Shown: positions 16,289 to 25,639 of the stretch, one piece after another | Layout: the number at the start of each line of letters is the position of its first letter | Position numbering within the stretch: position 1 is the stretch's first letter | DNA from: CAZZEX01 sp964653285 | Lineage (GTDB): Bacteria > Chloroflexota > Anaerolineae > B4-G1 | Assembly: GCA_964653285.1 (NCBI GenBank) | Contig: CAZZEX010000004.1 | Coordinates: 22,813-86,812 of the forward strand | Length of the DNA stretch: 64,000 bases | Direction of reading: 5' to 3' | Made by a program: the position numbers and the translations under genes | Notes under the pieces: generated by a model | Told to the model about the DNA's origin: nothing | Database searches by the model: none | The model's input: only the letters and a program-made list of their open reading frames with translations

Positions 16289-16927
16289 CTACGGGGAGTC
16301 TGGGGCACCCTCAGCCGCGATGCGTCGGGCGCACTCCGCCAGTTCGCGAAGCCGCTGTGATTCAACAGAGAGGCCGCGGGCGCGTCGCATGTGCTCGAAG
16401 GCCTGGCTGTATAGCGTGGCTGCGCTCTCCCACTTGTGGGTGAACTCGGCGATGCGGGCCGCCTGCTCAAGCGCCATCGCTGCCAGTTCCCATTTGCCTT
16501 CGTCAGCATACTGGGAGGCTGCCTTCTCCAGGTCAACCGGGCGCTGTTTGGGCAATCGGTGCTCTGGCTCTGCCAGGACGCGCTCAATGGTCGGCAGCAG
16601 CAGGTCGTACCAGTTCGACTTGGGCAGGTACTCGTAGAAGTCCAACTGTGCGGCGTGCGCCTCGGTCTCCAACGAGGCATAGCCGGTGAAAATGATTACC
16701 CGTAAGTCGGGCTGCAACTGGCGCAGCATCGCAGCCACCTGAAACCCGTCCATCTCGGGCATCTTCATGTCCAGCAGGGCAACGTCGCAAGGGGTCTCCC
16801 GCGCCTGATCTACCGTCTCGCGGGCACTGTTGGCCGTCACGACGGCATAGCCCGCCTGTTTCAGGTAGTTCTCCAGGCTTTCGAGTGCGAGCAGATCATC
16901 GTCCATCACCAGTATCGTGGATGACAT
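16289..16927 (-). CDS. Response regulator, receiver plus helical repeat domain
   Basis: The 212-residue protein has an N-terminal receiver with acidic pocket D9-D10-D11, phosphoacceptor D53 (A-L-L-D-M-K-M-P), T81 and K103. After a hinge, residues 130-200 form paired helices rich in Ala (Y-A-D-E-G-K-W-E-L-A-A-M-A-L-E-Q-A-A), resembling one or two TPR-like units instead of a DNA-binding output. It therefore probably signals by protein contact. It is the last gene of the sensor cluster and lies 31 bp from the receiver-kinase gene. Confidence 0.88.
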   Translation of the reverse strand: MSSTILVMDDDLLALESLENYLKQAGYAVVTANSARETVDQARETPCDVALLDMKMPEMDGFQVAAMLRQLQPDLRVIIFTGYASLETEAHAAQLDFYEYLPKSNWYDLLLPTIERVLAEPEHRLPKQRPVDLEKAASQYADEGKWELAAMALEQAARIAEFTHKWESAATLYSQAFEHMRRARGLSVESQRLRELAECARRIAAEGAPDSP

Positions 16928-16958
16928 TGTACTTAACCTCCTAAAGGATCTAAAGGAT

Positions 16959-18113
16959 TCAGGCTGCCTGAATCGGAGTAGTGCCAGGAGAAGCGCACCC
17001 GGGCTGAATCGGTAATCGAACGGTGACGGTAGTCCCTTTGCCCACGGCGCTGGTCACCTCGATGTACCCATCGTGATTTTCGATGTTCCTGCGAGCGACG
17101 TAAAGTCCCAGTCCGCTTCCCTTGGCCCCGTTTCTCCAATCCGAGAAGCCGATGCGGAAGATTTTCCCCTGTGCCTCCGGGGGAATACCGATACCCGTGT
17201 CCTCGACGTCAACGACGATCCACCCCCCTCCGGCTCCCTCCTGGGAGGGGGGAGAGGCTTCCCGCCGCGTGCGCAGCGTGAGTGTCCCGCGTTCAGGCAT
17301 GGCCCGCCCGGCGTTGGTCAGCAGATTGTGGAAAGCCCGTTCCAACTGGGCACGGCTACCGTGTATCGGCGGGATGTCCTCGTCCCACTCCCGCACGACT
17401 TTCACGTCCGGGTGGCCGTAACTGAATTCCTGCACCAGCCGCTCCAGCAGGCGGTGGAGGTCGAGCGTCTCCCAGCGCCAGACCTCCTTGCTATCCAGAG
17501 CCACAGCCACGTGCCCCAGATCGTCGGCCAACCGCTTGATACGGGCCAGAATCTGCTGGATGACCTCGATTGAACGCTCTCCCTCCGGCTCTCTCGGTAC
17601 CAGCCTGGCGAGCGCCCGCACCCGCTGGGTGAGCACGAAGTAGGTTGTGCCGCCGATATCGTGGCCTACCTCACGCGCCAGGAGGCGCAGTTCATCCTCC
17701 GCCTGCTGTTTGCGACGGCGCAGTTCCTGCCACTCAAAGCCGCGTTCGATGCGCACGATCCATTGGTCCAGCGGCTCGGATTTGTTGACAAAGTCCTTTG
17801 CCCCCCCGCGCATGGCCGCGACCACGTTTTCATACACGCCATACGCGCTGAGCATGATGACGTAGGTCTGCTCCAACAGGTGCTTCTCGTGCATCGAGCC
17901 CAGCACCTCCATTCCATCCAGACCTGGCATGTTGATGTCGAGGAGCATCACGTCGTAGGGGACTTGCTCCAGCCAGGCCAGTGCCTCCTCCCCACTCGCC
18001 GAGGCCTCTACTTTCCAGCCTCGCGCGGTAAAAGTGGGGCTGCTGAGGAAGGCAATGACCTCCTCGCGGAAGAAAGGTTCGTCGTCCACTACAAGGATTG
18101 CCTTCTGTTTCAT
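16959..18113 (-). CDS. Receiver-histidine kinase hybrid
   Basis: The 384-residue soluble protein starts with a receiver domain (D10/D11, phosphoacceptor D59 in L-L-D-I-N-M-P). A helical dimerisation region follows with a candidate phospho-His in E-V-G-H-D-I-G-G (about residue 156), then a HATPase domain: N-box H-N-L-L-T-N-A-G, D-T-G-I-G-I and G-S-G-L-G-L-Y. A palindromic mini-element adds a segment A-S-P-P-S-Q-E-G-A-G-G-G at about residues 285-297, between two HATPase strands. In a receiver-first kinase, phosphorylation by an upstream kinase (perhaps the GAF kinase next door) would tune its activity. Confidence 0.9.
   Translation of the reverse strand: MKQKAILVVDDEPFFREEVIAFLSSPTFTARGWKVEASASGEEALAWLEQVPYDVMLLDINMPGLDGMEVLGSMHEKHLLEQTYVIMLSAYGVYENVVAAMRGGAKDFVNKSEPLDQWIVRIERGFEWQELRRRKQQAEDELRLLAREVGHDIGGTTYFVLTQRVRALARLVPREPEGERSIEVIQQILARIKRLADDLGHVAVALDSKEVWRWETLDLHRLLERLVQEFSYGHPDVKVVREWDEDIPPIHGSRAQLERAFHNLLTNAGRAMPERGTLTLRTRREASPPSQEGAGGGWIVVDVEDTGIGIPPEAQGKIFRIGFSDWRNGAKGSGLGLYVARRNIENHDGYIEVTSAVGKGTTVTVRLPIQPGCASPGTTPIQAA
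17222..17259. repeat. GC-rich palindromic mini-element, copy 4 (in frame)
   Basis: ACCCCCCTCCGGCTCCCTCC pairs with the following GGGAGGGGGGAG, giving a tight hairpin around CT. It lies in frame in the receiver-kinase gene. The neighbouring copy at 18116 is intergenic and of similar size. Confidence 0.7.
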
Positions 18114-18115
18114 AC

Positions 18116-18151
18116 TCCCTCTCTGGCTCCCCCCTGATGAGGGGGGAGGGT
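18116..18151. repeat. GC-rich palindromic mini-element, copy 5 (intergenic)
   Basis: CCCTCTCTGGCTCCCCCCTG then ATGAGGGGGGAGGG fold with a short loop. It fills most of the 47-bp gap between the two kinase genes. Confidence 0.65.
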
Positions 18152-18160
18152 TCAGTTCTC

Positions 18161-20008
18161 CTACACCGGTAGTTCAAGCACGAAACTCATCTTCCCGTCA
18201 TCGGCCTTCCAGGTGAGACTACCCCCGTATTGGGTCTGCACCGTCTCCTGTGCCAGTGCCCACTCGAAGTGAAGGGGCGATAGTTTCTCGGGCGCACCGA
18301 TCTCGGACTCGAGGATAGACAAAATCCTTTCGGCCAGTGGGGCCTCCGGCGCGCATATCTCGGTACGCACGTGCTGGCCGCCAGCGGACGGCGAGGTGCG
18401 CACCTCGACGAGGCCACCGTGCGTTTCGAGGGTTTCCATCGTCAGGCGTAGGACTGTGACCAGGACGCCGAACAGTTCGTTGGGCTCGATGAACAGCGGG
18501 GGCAGGTCTCCGTAGATCACGTGCACCCCCATTCCGCGCCGTTGCCGCTCTGCCGCCAGCCAGATCAGGACCTCATGCACCACATCGTTCCACTGTGTGG
18601 TCGTGCGGATAAAGCCTATGCGCTGCGAGCATCTGAGCAAGTCCAGCAATTTGTCGCTGACCTCATTTAGACTGGTCTCTATAACGTCCAGCCGCCTGGT
18701 GAGTTGTGCGCTCTGCTCAGGAGTGAGCGGGCCTCCCAACTCCTTTTCGGTTCTTCCCTGGGCAGGGAAAGGGTTCAACACGTCCGGAAGGTTGCCACGC
18801 AGGTTGGTCGCCGCCAGGCGGGCCACAGCCAGCGGGTTCGCCGTCTCGTGGAGTATCCGTTGCGCCAGGGTGCCGAAGGAGGCGACGCGCTGCATCCGCA
18901 ACGTGGTCACCCCTACGTCGCTCAGGGTCTTGAGATAGCGAGCCCCCTCCAGCACGCCGCAGGTGGCCGCGGATAGCAGGCGCAGGTATTCTTCATCGTC
19001 GTCGGTGAACCAATCGCGGTGGCCAGGGCCACTGGGGATCTTGTTGATCAACTCGAATGTGCCGAAGGTCTCGTCGCCCAACCGCAGAGGGACGCCCAGG
19101 AAGGAGCGATAGATGCCAGAGGGGAGATGTAAGGCGACCTCTGCAACGTGGGGATCGTTCCAGTCCCCCAACGCGGTCGCCTCGCGTACCCGGATGGCTG
19201 TTCCAGTGCGGAGGATGTGGCCCGTCAGCCCCACCCCTGTCACGTACGTCAGTTTGCCGATCAGCGCTCCGGGGAGGCCGCTGGCGGCCCGCAGCACCAC
19301 CCGGTGGATATCCTCCTCGGTCTGCAGGTAAATCTGGCAGGCCTCGGTGCGGAAGCCCTGTCTGACCCGGTCCGCTAAGGTCTGTAGCATCTCGGCGATG
19401 GGACGTCGTGGATTCAACTTGCTGCTGATGTCTAGCAGTAGCCGGAAGTAGCGAGCGCGGCGTTTCTCCCGCTCGTAGCGCTGCGAATTCTCGATGGCGA
19501 TGCTCACCATCGCGGCCACGTGGCTCAGCAATGCCTCATCCTGCGCGTCAAACTGCCCCCCTCTTATCTTCCCGGAGGCCCGCAACACGCCGAGCACGGT
19601 AGTTCCGTCCCTGGAGAGGACCGGCACCCCCATGTAAGCCTGGCCTGGTTTGGTGCTAATCTCGGAGTATTTTTTGCTCCAGACCAGGTCTTCGGCGATG
19701 CGTCGCAATTCCTCGCTGTCCTTGACGTTGGCGATGCGCAGCGGCCGGCCGTGCTTGGCGATCCAGCCGGTCAATCCTTCCCCAGGCTCATACTCTACCC
19801 GCGTGGCCGGCATCTCTGCGCTCTCCAAGAGACCGGTGGTGCTGCGCAGGACGTAGTGGCCCGTGATGTCGTCACGCAGGAAGATGGAAGAGCCACCAGC
19901 GCCAAGCCGGTCACGGGCATAGCGCACGACCAGCGCCATCAGTCGGTCACGGTCCAACTCGCCGTAGATTTCCAGTAGTTCTTGGTCGAATCCAGTAGTC
20001 CGACTCAT
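18161..20008 (-). CDS. Double-GAF sensor histidine kinase
   Basis: The 615-residue protein has no membrane helix. The first GAF domain spans about 20-175 (G-G-S-S-I-F-L-R-D, G-E-G-L-T-G-W-I-A, Y-M-G-V-P-V) and the second about 190-350 (C-Q-I-Y-L-Q, G-V-G-L-T-G-H-I, F-L-G-V-P-L). GAF domains bind small ligands or chromophores. The kinase part follows: a candidate phospho-His in R-I-L-H-E-T-A-N-P-L (about residue 387) and a divergent HATPase (I-E-P-N-E-L-F-G) whose Gly-rich lid is poorly conserved, so activity is less sure. It is the first gene of a three-gene signalling cluster. Confidence 0.85.
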   Translation of the reverse strand: MSRTTGFDQELLEIYGELDRDRLMALVVRYARDRLGAGGSSIFLRDDITGHYVLRSTTGLLESAEMPATRVEYEPGEGLTGWIAKHGRPLRIANVKDSEELRRIAEDLVWSKKYSEISTKPGQAYMGVPVLSRDGTTVLGVLRASGKIRGGQFDAQDEALLSHVAAMVSIAIENSQRYEREKRRARYFRLLLDISSKLNPRRPIAEMLQTLADRVRQGFRTEACQIYLQTEEDIHRVVLRAASGLPGALIGKLTYVTGVGLTGHILRTGTAIRVREATALGDWNDPHVAEVALHLPSGIYRSFLGVPLRLGDETFGTFELINKIPSGPGHRDWFTDDDEEYLRLLSAATCGVLEGARYLKTLSDVGVTTLRMQRVASFGTLAQRILHETANPLAVARLAATNLRGNLPDVLNPFPAQGRTEKELGGPLTPEQSAQLTRRLDVIETSLNEVSDKLLDLLRCSQRIGFIRTTTQWNDVVHEVLIWLAAERQRRGMGVHVIYGDLPPLFIEPNELFGVLVTVLRLTMETLETHGGLVEVRTSPSAGGQHVRTEICAPEAPLAERILSILESEIGAPEKLSPLHFEWALAQETVQTQYGGSLTWKADDGKMSFVLELPV

Positions 20009-20023
20009 TTACCAGTTCCTCAT

Positions 20024-22150
20024 CTAATACCAGTGCAGCCCATAAGCGTAAAAAAGCGGGAGAAGCGTGATGCTAAGAATGTTCTGCAACTTGATGAGGA
20101 TGTGCAACGACGGCCCGGCGGTGTCCTTGAGGGGGTCACCCAGGGTGTCGCCGATGACCCCCGCCTTGTGGGGCTCCGACCCCTTGCCTCCGAGGTGACC
20201 ATCCTCGACGTATTTCTTGGCGTTATCCCACGCGCCCCCGGCGTTGAACATAAAGATAGCCAGCGTCGCACCGATGACCTTCACGCCGATCAGGTAGAAG
20301 GCCAGTGCCCACGGCCCCATCAGGAAGCCGACAGCGATGGGGAAAGCGACTCCAGTCAGCGTCGGCGCGATCATCTCCCGCAGCGCGTGGCGCGTCCCCA
20401 GGTCCACGCAAGCGCTGTATTCGGGGACCGCCTGGCCGGTCAGAAGGCCGGGGATCTCACGGAACTGCCGCCGCACCTCGTCCACCATGCGGAAGGCCGT
20501 CCGCCCCACCGCTTTCATCGCCTGGGAGGAGAACAGGAAAGGAACGGTAGCGCCGATCATCAGCGCGGCGATGTTCAGCGGATGGCCCAGGTTGAGATTG
20601 CGCACAATCTGTAAGGCCGCTCCTTCCGGGTTGTCGCCGCCGAAGGTGACGAAATGGGCCAGGCTACCACTGCTTGCTCCAGCCAATTCGGCGGCGCTGA
20701 GGAGATATGCAAAGAGGATGACGACGCTGGTCATCAGGGCGCAAGACATGCCGTATCCTTTAGTGATGGCCTTGGTGATGTTGCCGACCGCGTCCAACGC
20801 ATCCCCGGTGCGACGCACCTGCGGCCCCAATCCGGCCATCTCGGCGATGCCGCTGGCGTTGTCAACGATGGGACCGAAGGCATCGGCCGCCATGATGATA
20901 CCTTTCATCTCGGTGATGCCCAGCGTGGCCGCCGTGATACCGAAGACGCCGGGCAGCCCTCCCCCCATGATGTAGAAAGCGATCACGTTGACCATGGCCA
21001 CCAGGATGATCATAATGACCGCGCTCTCCATTCCCCAGGCAAAGCCGTAGATCAGGTTGATGGCTACGCCGCTCTTACCCCCCTCGGCGATCTGTTTGAC
21101 CGGTCTCTGGGTGATGCCGGTGTAGAACTGCACCAGGAGCGAGATCAAGATGGCGGTGACCAGCCCCAGCGTGAGGCAGTAGAACAGGCGGACGTCGTGC
21201 ATCACGTAGGTGCCCAGGAAGTAGAAAGAGATGACGGAGAACAGAGCGGTCACCAGGAAGCCCAGGTTCACGGAGACGATGGGATTGCGCTTCTCCGTGC
21301 CACGCACCGCCAGCACCCCCAGCACCGCGCCGATGGTACCGATGGCTCGGCTGAGCAGGGGGAAGAGCACCGCCGCCCGACCGTAAGTAGGGATGAAGGT
21401 CAGCCCCACGATCATCGTGGCGATGAGGTTGTCGGAGCCGGACTCGAAGAGGTCCGCTCCACGCCCGGCCACGTCCCCCACGTTGTCACCGACCTGGTCG
21501 GCGATGACGGCGGCGTTGCGGGGGTCGTCCTCCGGGATGCCCTGCTCCATCTTCCCCACCAGGTCGGCCGCGATGTCCGCCCCTTTGGTGAAGATGCCGC
21601 CACCCAACTGGGCGAACAGGGCGGAGAAACTGGCCCCGAAGCCAAAGCCGACGAGCAGGTGCACGTTCTCCAGGTGAGCCGGTGACACGCCGAAGAGAAG
21701 CGCCAGCCCGAAGATGCCCAGCAATTCCAGCGCCAGGATGGAGAGCCCCATCGTCCCCCCACCGCGAAAGGCAACCAGCAGCGCCCGGGCCGCCGAGGAG
21801 CGGGCCGCAGCGGTGGTGCGCACGTTGGCCCGCACCGCCGCGTTCATCCCAATGAAAGTGGTCAGCAGGGAGGCAACCGCGCCGACGACGAACCCCAGCG
21901 CGATCTGCCAGTTCCCTTCCGGCATGACCGTGAGCAACAGCAGGGCCAGGGCCACCACGAAGGGGGCGATGGTGATGAACTCCCGGTGGAGGAACGCATT
22001 TGCCCCAATGCGAATGAAGCGCGAGATTTCCTGCATCCGCCCTGTGCCAGTATCCTGCTTTCGCAGCCACAGGTAGAGGGCAGCGACCACAGCCAGGGCG
22101 AAGATGGCGGTCAGAGGAACGGAGATGTCAACGAGTTGCGTCAAGTCCAC
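20024..22150 (-). CDS. hppA: Membrane proton-translocating pyrophosphatase
   Basis: The 708-residue protein has about 16 membrane helices and the family's signature loops: G-K-M-E-Q-G-I-P-E-D-D-P-R-N, D-Q-V-G-D-N-V-G-D-V-A-G with the pyrophosphate/Mg2+ ligands, and a late D-P-L-K-D-T-A-G-P. It couples PPi hydrolysis to proton export. The G-N-I-T-K-A segment has Lys where K+-dependent enzymes have Ala (GNTTKA versus GNTTAA), which predicts a K+-independent proton pump. The gene is single, 15 bp from the GAF kinase, and followed upstream by a palindromic element. Confidence 0.95.
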   Translation of the reverse strand: MDLTQLVDISVPLTAIFALAVVAALYLWLRKQDTGTGRMQEISRFIRIGANAFLHREFITIAPFVVALALLLLTVMPEGNWQIALGFVVGAVASLLTTFIGMNAAVRANVRTTAAARSSAARALLVAFRGGGTMGLSILALELLGIFGLALLFGVSPAHLENVHLLVGFGFGASFSALFAQLGGGIFTKGADIAADLVGKMEQGIPEDDPRNAAVIADQVGDNVGDVAGRGADLFESGSDNLIATMIVGLTFIPTYGRAAVLFPLLSRAIGTIGAVLGVLAVRGTEKRNPIVSVNLGFLVTALFSVISFYFLGTYVMHDVRLFYCLTLGLVTAILISLLVQFYTGITQRPVKQIAEGGKSGVAINLIYGFAWGMESAVIMIILVAMVNVIAFYIMGGGLPGVFGITAATLGITEMKGIIMAADAFGPIVDNASGIAEMAGLGPQVRRTGDALDAVGNITKAITKGYGMSCALMTSVVILFAYLLSAAELAGASSGSLAHFVTFGGDNPEGAALQIVRNLNLGHPLNIAALMIGATVPFLFSSQAMKAVGRTAFRMVDEVRRQFREIPGLLTGQAVPEYSACVDLGTRHALREMIAPTLTGVAFPIAVGFLMGPWALAFYLIGVKVIGATLAIFMFNAGGAWDNAKKYVEDGHLGGKGSEPHKAGVIGDTLGDPLKDTAGPSLHILIKLQNILSITLLPLFYAYGLHWY

Positions 22151-22164
22151 TTATGTCTCCTGGG

Positions 22165-22196
22165 CTACCCCCTCCGGCTTCCCGGTGGGAGGGGGT
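22165..22196. repeat. GC-rich palindromic mini-element, copy 6 (intergenic)
   Basis: CTACCCCCTCCGGCTTCCCG then GTGGGAGGGGGTGAG form a hairpin of about 12 bp just upstream of hppA, where it would sit in the mRNA leader. Confidence 0.65.
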
Positions 22197-22339
22197 GAGT
22201 TGAGCGTCGCGGCGTGAGTAAGAATTTTACCCAGGCAGCGGGAAAAGTCAAATCTGATTTCTCTGGTTCAGGTAGTGCCTCTGGCGATTACCCACAAGTC
22301 TGGTTTGTCCTGCTGGGTATGGCTCTGCGTTCACGAACA

Positions 22340-22369
22340 GGTCCCCCCGGACCGGAGTCCGGGGGGACC
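22340..22369 (-). terminator. Strong hairpin after the carboxypeptidase-like-domain gene
   Basis: GGTCCCCCCGGAC, a four-base loop CGGA, then GTCCGGGGGGACC makes a perfect 13-bp stem, 33 bp past the stop of the minus-strand gene. There is no U-run, so it may be a mini-element relative or an mRNA end protector and not a classic terminator. Confidence 0.5.
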
Positions 22370-22401
22370 GTTTCGTCAGACGGGGGGTGCGCTGGCGTTC
22401 C

Positions 22402-24565
22402 CTACCATCTCAGCACAAGCGGCAGGAACACCTGGAAGCCCGGCTCGCCGGTGAGGGCGAAGTCGGTGAAGTGGTCAATCTGCATCACCACCCGGTTGCC
22501 CCCGGTGTCCACGACGTAACTCTCCGGGAAGGCCCACTCGTTCGTCGTCGTCGAGAAGTAGGCCGGCTTCAGGAAATGCTCGCTGATGCCAGCGTACCAC
22601 AGTTCCCGCTCGTCGTAGGCGAAGCCGATGACCACGTCCTGGTTGAAGTGCTCGGTGATCGGCTGTCCCTCCTCGTCCACGGCGGTGAAGGCGTAGCCGT
22701 ACCGGTAGACGTTGGCGTGCCGCTGGTGGGGCAGCGTGGCGATGGGTACGACGTGCAGCGTCACCAGCCCCTCCACGGGCATCGCGCCAGCGGGGATGTA
22801 GATGTGCGTCCCGTCGGCAAGATGGATGCGCTGGGGTTGTGAGGCGTCGAAGGTGACCGCGACCGGCGCTGGCTTGGGATGCGGCCCCATCAGCACCAGG
22901 TTCTGGGTCGCGCCGCCGGTCCCCAGCACCACCTCCTCCTGCGCCAGCCAGTACTGGCTTGGTGTCTCGTAGACCGCCCCCAGGTGCCAGGTCGTGTTCG
23001 AGATTACGTCCAGGCTGTAGGAACCCAGCGAGTTGGTCACGGGCACGTTGGCGGTGACGAAGGCGTCGTCCTCAGACCAGCCCCATAAGAAGACGGTGCC
23101 GGTTACGCCTGCGGTGTTGCTGATGCTGACCGTGCCGGAGATGGTGGCGTCGGGGCGGCGGAACTGGAGCACGTGGCCTCCGGAGACGCCATTGGCAGGC
23201 ACGGAGACCAGGCGCAGCGCTGGCTTGATGCTTGTCCTGAGCGAAGTCGAAGGGCTGTCGGTGACGCCGATGGTCGCGCCCAGGTGATAATTGCCGTGGG
23301 GCACGGCCAGGCGGAAACTGCCGTCCTCAGCCGAGTGAGTCGAGAGCCAGAGATTGGCCACCACCGGGCCGATGCCGTCGGCGATGACTTTGGCCCCGGC
23401 CAACGGATCGCCATCAGGTCCCAGCACCGTGCCGGTGATGACGCCATCACGCTCGGCGACGGGCGGGGCTGATGATGTCCCGCCTGCCAATCCCCTCGTC
23501 GTTGTGCAACGACACGGTGACAGTGAAGGTCGGCACACCACCGCCAGGCAGTTCCACCGCACCGACGACGTGAGCGTCGGCCGTGAGCACGGTGAAATCC
23601 ACCTGCTTCCGCTCCGGCTCAGCGTTGTGCTCGAAGTGCACCAATTGTGGCGGGTTGGGGTAGACCCATTCGGACGGCGTGGTGGTACTGATGGTTTTGA
23701 CCGTCAACGCCCACAGCCCGTCGGAAAGGCGGAGTTCGTAGCCGCCGTTGGAACCGCTCAGTGTCTCGACGCGGCCTCCCTTGTCCAGCCGGTGTGCCAC
23801 CACCCGGGCGTCCAGCACCGGGATGCCGGTGTTGGTCTCCACCGTGCCCGTGACCACCTTGGGCGGCGCGCGGAAGGCTAAGTCCAGCTCCTGCGGCGTG
23901 GGCGGCAGGGTGACGGTGGTGGGCGTCGGGGGCAGGAGCGCGCCCTCGTACCACGGCGGCCGGGCGGTCAGGACGTAGTCACCGCTGCCGAGGCCGCCGA
24001 TGGCATAGTAGCCGCTGCCGCTGGTGCGGTCGCAGTGCTGGTAGTGACACCCGCCCACCCGGGTAGCGTAGACGCTCGCACCCGGCACCGGGTTGCCCAG
24101 GTGGTCGGTGACGGTGCCGTAGAGATTGGCTGCGGTCAGCGTCAGGGTGATCGTCTGGGTGTAGCCGCTGATCGTCACCGGTTCCAGCGGCGAGTGCCAG
24201 TAGGGGTCGTCAGTGACAGGCGAGGCGCGCAGGCTGTAGCCGCCAGCAGGGAGCCTGCCGACGAGGAAACTGCCACCGGGGGCCTCCACCCACTGCGCGA
24301 CCGTGCCGCCACCGGTGTAGACCCACACCTCGGCCGAGACGGGCGTGATGCCATCGGGTTCAGTGACGGTGCCGTAGATTTCCGGTTCCGTTAGCCCCAC
24401 CGTGCCCACGTCCACCGGCACGTTGAACACCGAGACGGGCACAGGCTCCGATTGGGTGTAGCCAGAGCCGGCCGGCGGCACCGCCTTGAGGACATACAGG
24501 CCGTTGGGCACTGGGCCCAGGCTGAAAGCGCCTGTGTCCACGTCCACGACTCTGTTAAGCCGCAA
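22402..24565 (-). pseudogene. Exported protein with carboxypeptidase-regulatory-like repeats (frameshifted)
   Basis: Two overlapping frames (24565-23447 and 23562-22402) make one protein of about 710 residues. Restoring one C in the C-run near 23465 joins D-I-I-S-P-A to P-V-A-E-R-D-G-V-I-T-G-T-V. It consists of repeated beta-sandwich carboxypeptidase-regulatory-like domains (I-Y-G-T-V-T-E-P-D-G; L-Y-G-T-V-T-D-H-L-G-N; I-T-G-T-V-L-G-P-D-G). The C-terminus is F-Q-V-F-L-P-L-V-L-R-W, a possible surface-sorting tail. There is no signal peptide; the 5' end begins with TTG in mid-domain, so an N-terminal part seems lost. A GTCGAAGGG-type repeat is inserted in frame at 23233. The frameshift could be a sequencing error. 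Confidence 0.7.
23233..23255. repeat. GTCGAAGGG-type short repeat, copy 2 (in frame)
   Basis: TGTCCTGAGCGAAGTCGAAG plus GGC is read on the minus strand as P-S-T-S-L-R-T-S, a peptide that recurs as an apparent insertion in many environmental proteins. Confidence 0.65.
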
Positions 24566-24649
24566 CCCCCGAAGCCCGCTCGTCGCACTGGTACACCGCT
24601 GGCGGAACGAGGAGTTTGAACTGCCGCCGCCTCTTCAGGGCGGCGCGGC

Positions 24650-25504
24650 TCACTTCTCCACCAACGCCAGTTTCTCCTCCAGAAGCGGGATGATGGCCGG
24701 GTCGAGCAAGTGGCGGGCGATCACCGCCGTGGGCTCCACCGCCGGCCGGACTGCCTCGTAGGGAGCCAGCAGTTCCTCGACCAGGGCCCCTTTCTGCAAC
24801 TCGAACTCCACGTCGGAGAGGGCGCATGCCTCCTCCATCAGGCCCTCTATGCGCTCCAGTTCGGCCTCCTCGTCCAGGATCAGCGCCGCACCGTGCAGGT
24901 GCTCGCGGATGCGCTCCAGGACGCGGCGGGCGATCTTCTCCTCGTGGCGCTTGAACTGGTCATCGGGTATGGCCCACAGTCGCTTCAGCACCGCCTCGCC
25001 GCCGCCCGTGTCCTGCGCCTGGCCGACGCGCAGTTCCCCTTTGGGAGGGACGACGCAGGGGACGTACTGCTCCAGGGCATAGAGTTGGTGCTCTCCCAGC
25101 ACCTCCTCGACCTCACCGGCGATGCGGACCAGTTCGGCCTCGTAGTCATCCTTTGCTGCGTGGAGCCGGCCTTCGACGGCGTGCCATTGCTCCGCCAGGT
25201 CGGCTGGGATGTTCTCGCCAGCCATCAGGGTGGCTTTGAACTGCTCCAGCACTCCGGCCATCTCCTCCGTGTCGGCCCCGGCCTGCAGTTCTTCGCGCAA
25301 CTCCTGCGTCTCCTGTGCCTTCTCAATGATGAAGCGCATCTGGTCGGGCATCAGTTCCAGGCCGTTGATCAGGTTGAGCAACTGAACCTCCCGATGCAGG
25401 CTCGCTATCTCCGGCGGCGCCTCTGCGCTGGCCGGCTGCACGGACTGGCATCCGGAAGCAAGCAGCAACAGCAGGACTACCAGCAACGGAAACCATTTCT
25501 TCAT
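24650..25504 (-). CDS. Helical lipoprotein of unknown function
   Basis: The 284-residue protein starts M-K-K-W-F with a Leu-rich signal peptide and lipobox L-A-S-G-C19, so it is lipid-anchored outside the membrane. The rest is almost all charged helix (E-E-L-Q-A-G-A-D-T-E-E, E-A-E-L-E-R-I-E-G-L-M-E-E-A), resembling LTXXQ/Spy-like helical proteins in composition only. The ATG at 25504 has AGGAGG 7 nt upstream; the longer frame to 25633 runs through a terminator and is rejected. I do not recognise a family. Confidence 0.8.
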   Translation of the reverse strand: MKKWFPLLVVLLLLLASGCQSVQPASAEAPPEIASLHREVQLLNLINGLELMPDQMRFIIEKAQETQELREELQAGADTEEMAGVLEQFKATLMAGENIPADLAEQWHAVEGRLHAAKDDYEAELVRIAGEVEEVLGEHQLYALEQYVPCVVPPKGELRVGQAQDTGGGEAVLKRLWAIPDDQFKRHEEKIARRVLERIREHLHGAALILDEEAELERIEGLMEEACALSDVEFELQKGALVEELLAPYEAVRPAVEPTAVIARHLLDPAIIPLLEEKLALVEK

Positions 25505-25582
25505 CGCGCACCTCCTATCTTCATCGTGACCAGCATAGCAGGCGGCTTTCAAGCGCCCGTTACGCCGGTGTAAAAAGCCGGT

Positions 25583-25618
25583 AAAAAAGAGCAGAGCCTG
25601 CACACAGGCAGGCTCTGC
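25583..25618 (-). terminator. Rho-independent terminator
   Basis: On the minus strand GCAGAGCCTGC, a short loop, GCAGGCTCTGC and then TCTTTTTT form an 11-bp perfect stem with a U-tract. It ends transcription arriving from the hydrolase side and isolates the lipoprotein gene. Confidence 0.85.
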
Positions 25619-25639
25619 CGACGGTGAACTCAATGCGGT

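Noticed and set aside
20654..21685. 343-codon plus-strand frame antisense to hppA
   Set aside because: Composition is biased to His/Asp/Gly as expected for a shadow of a membrane protein; no start site or family similarity.
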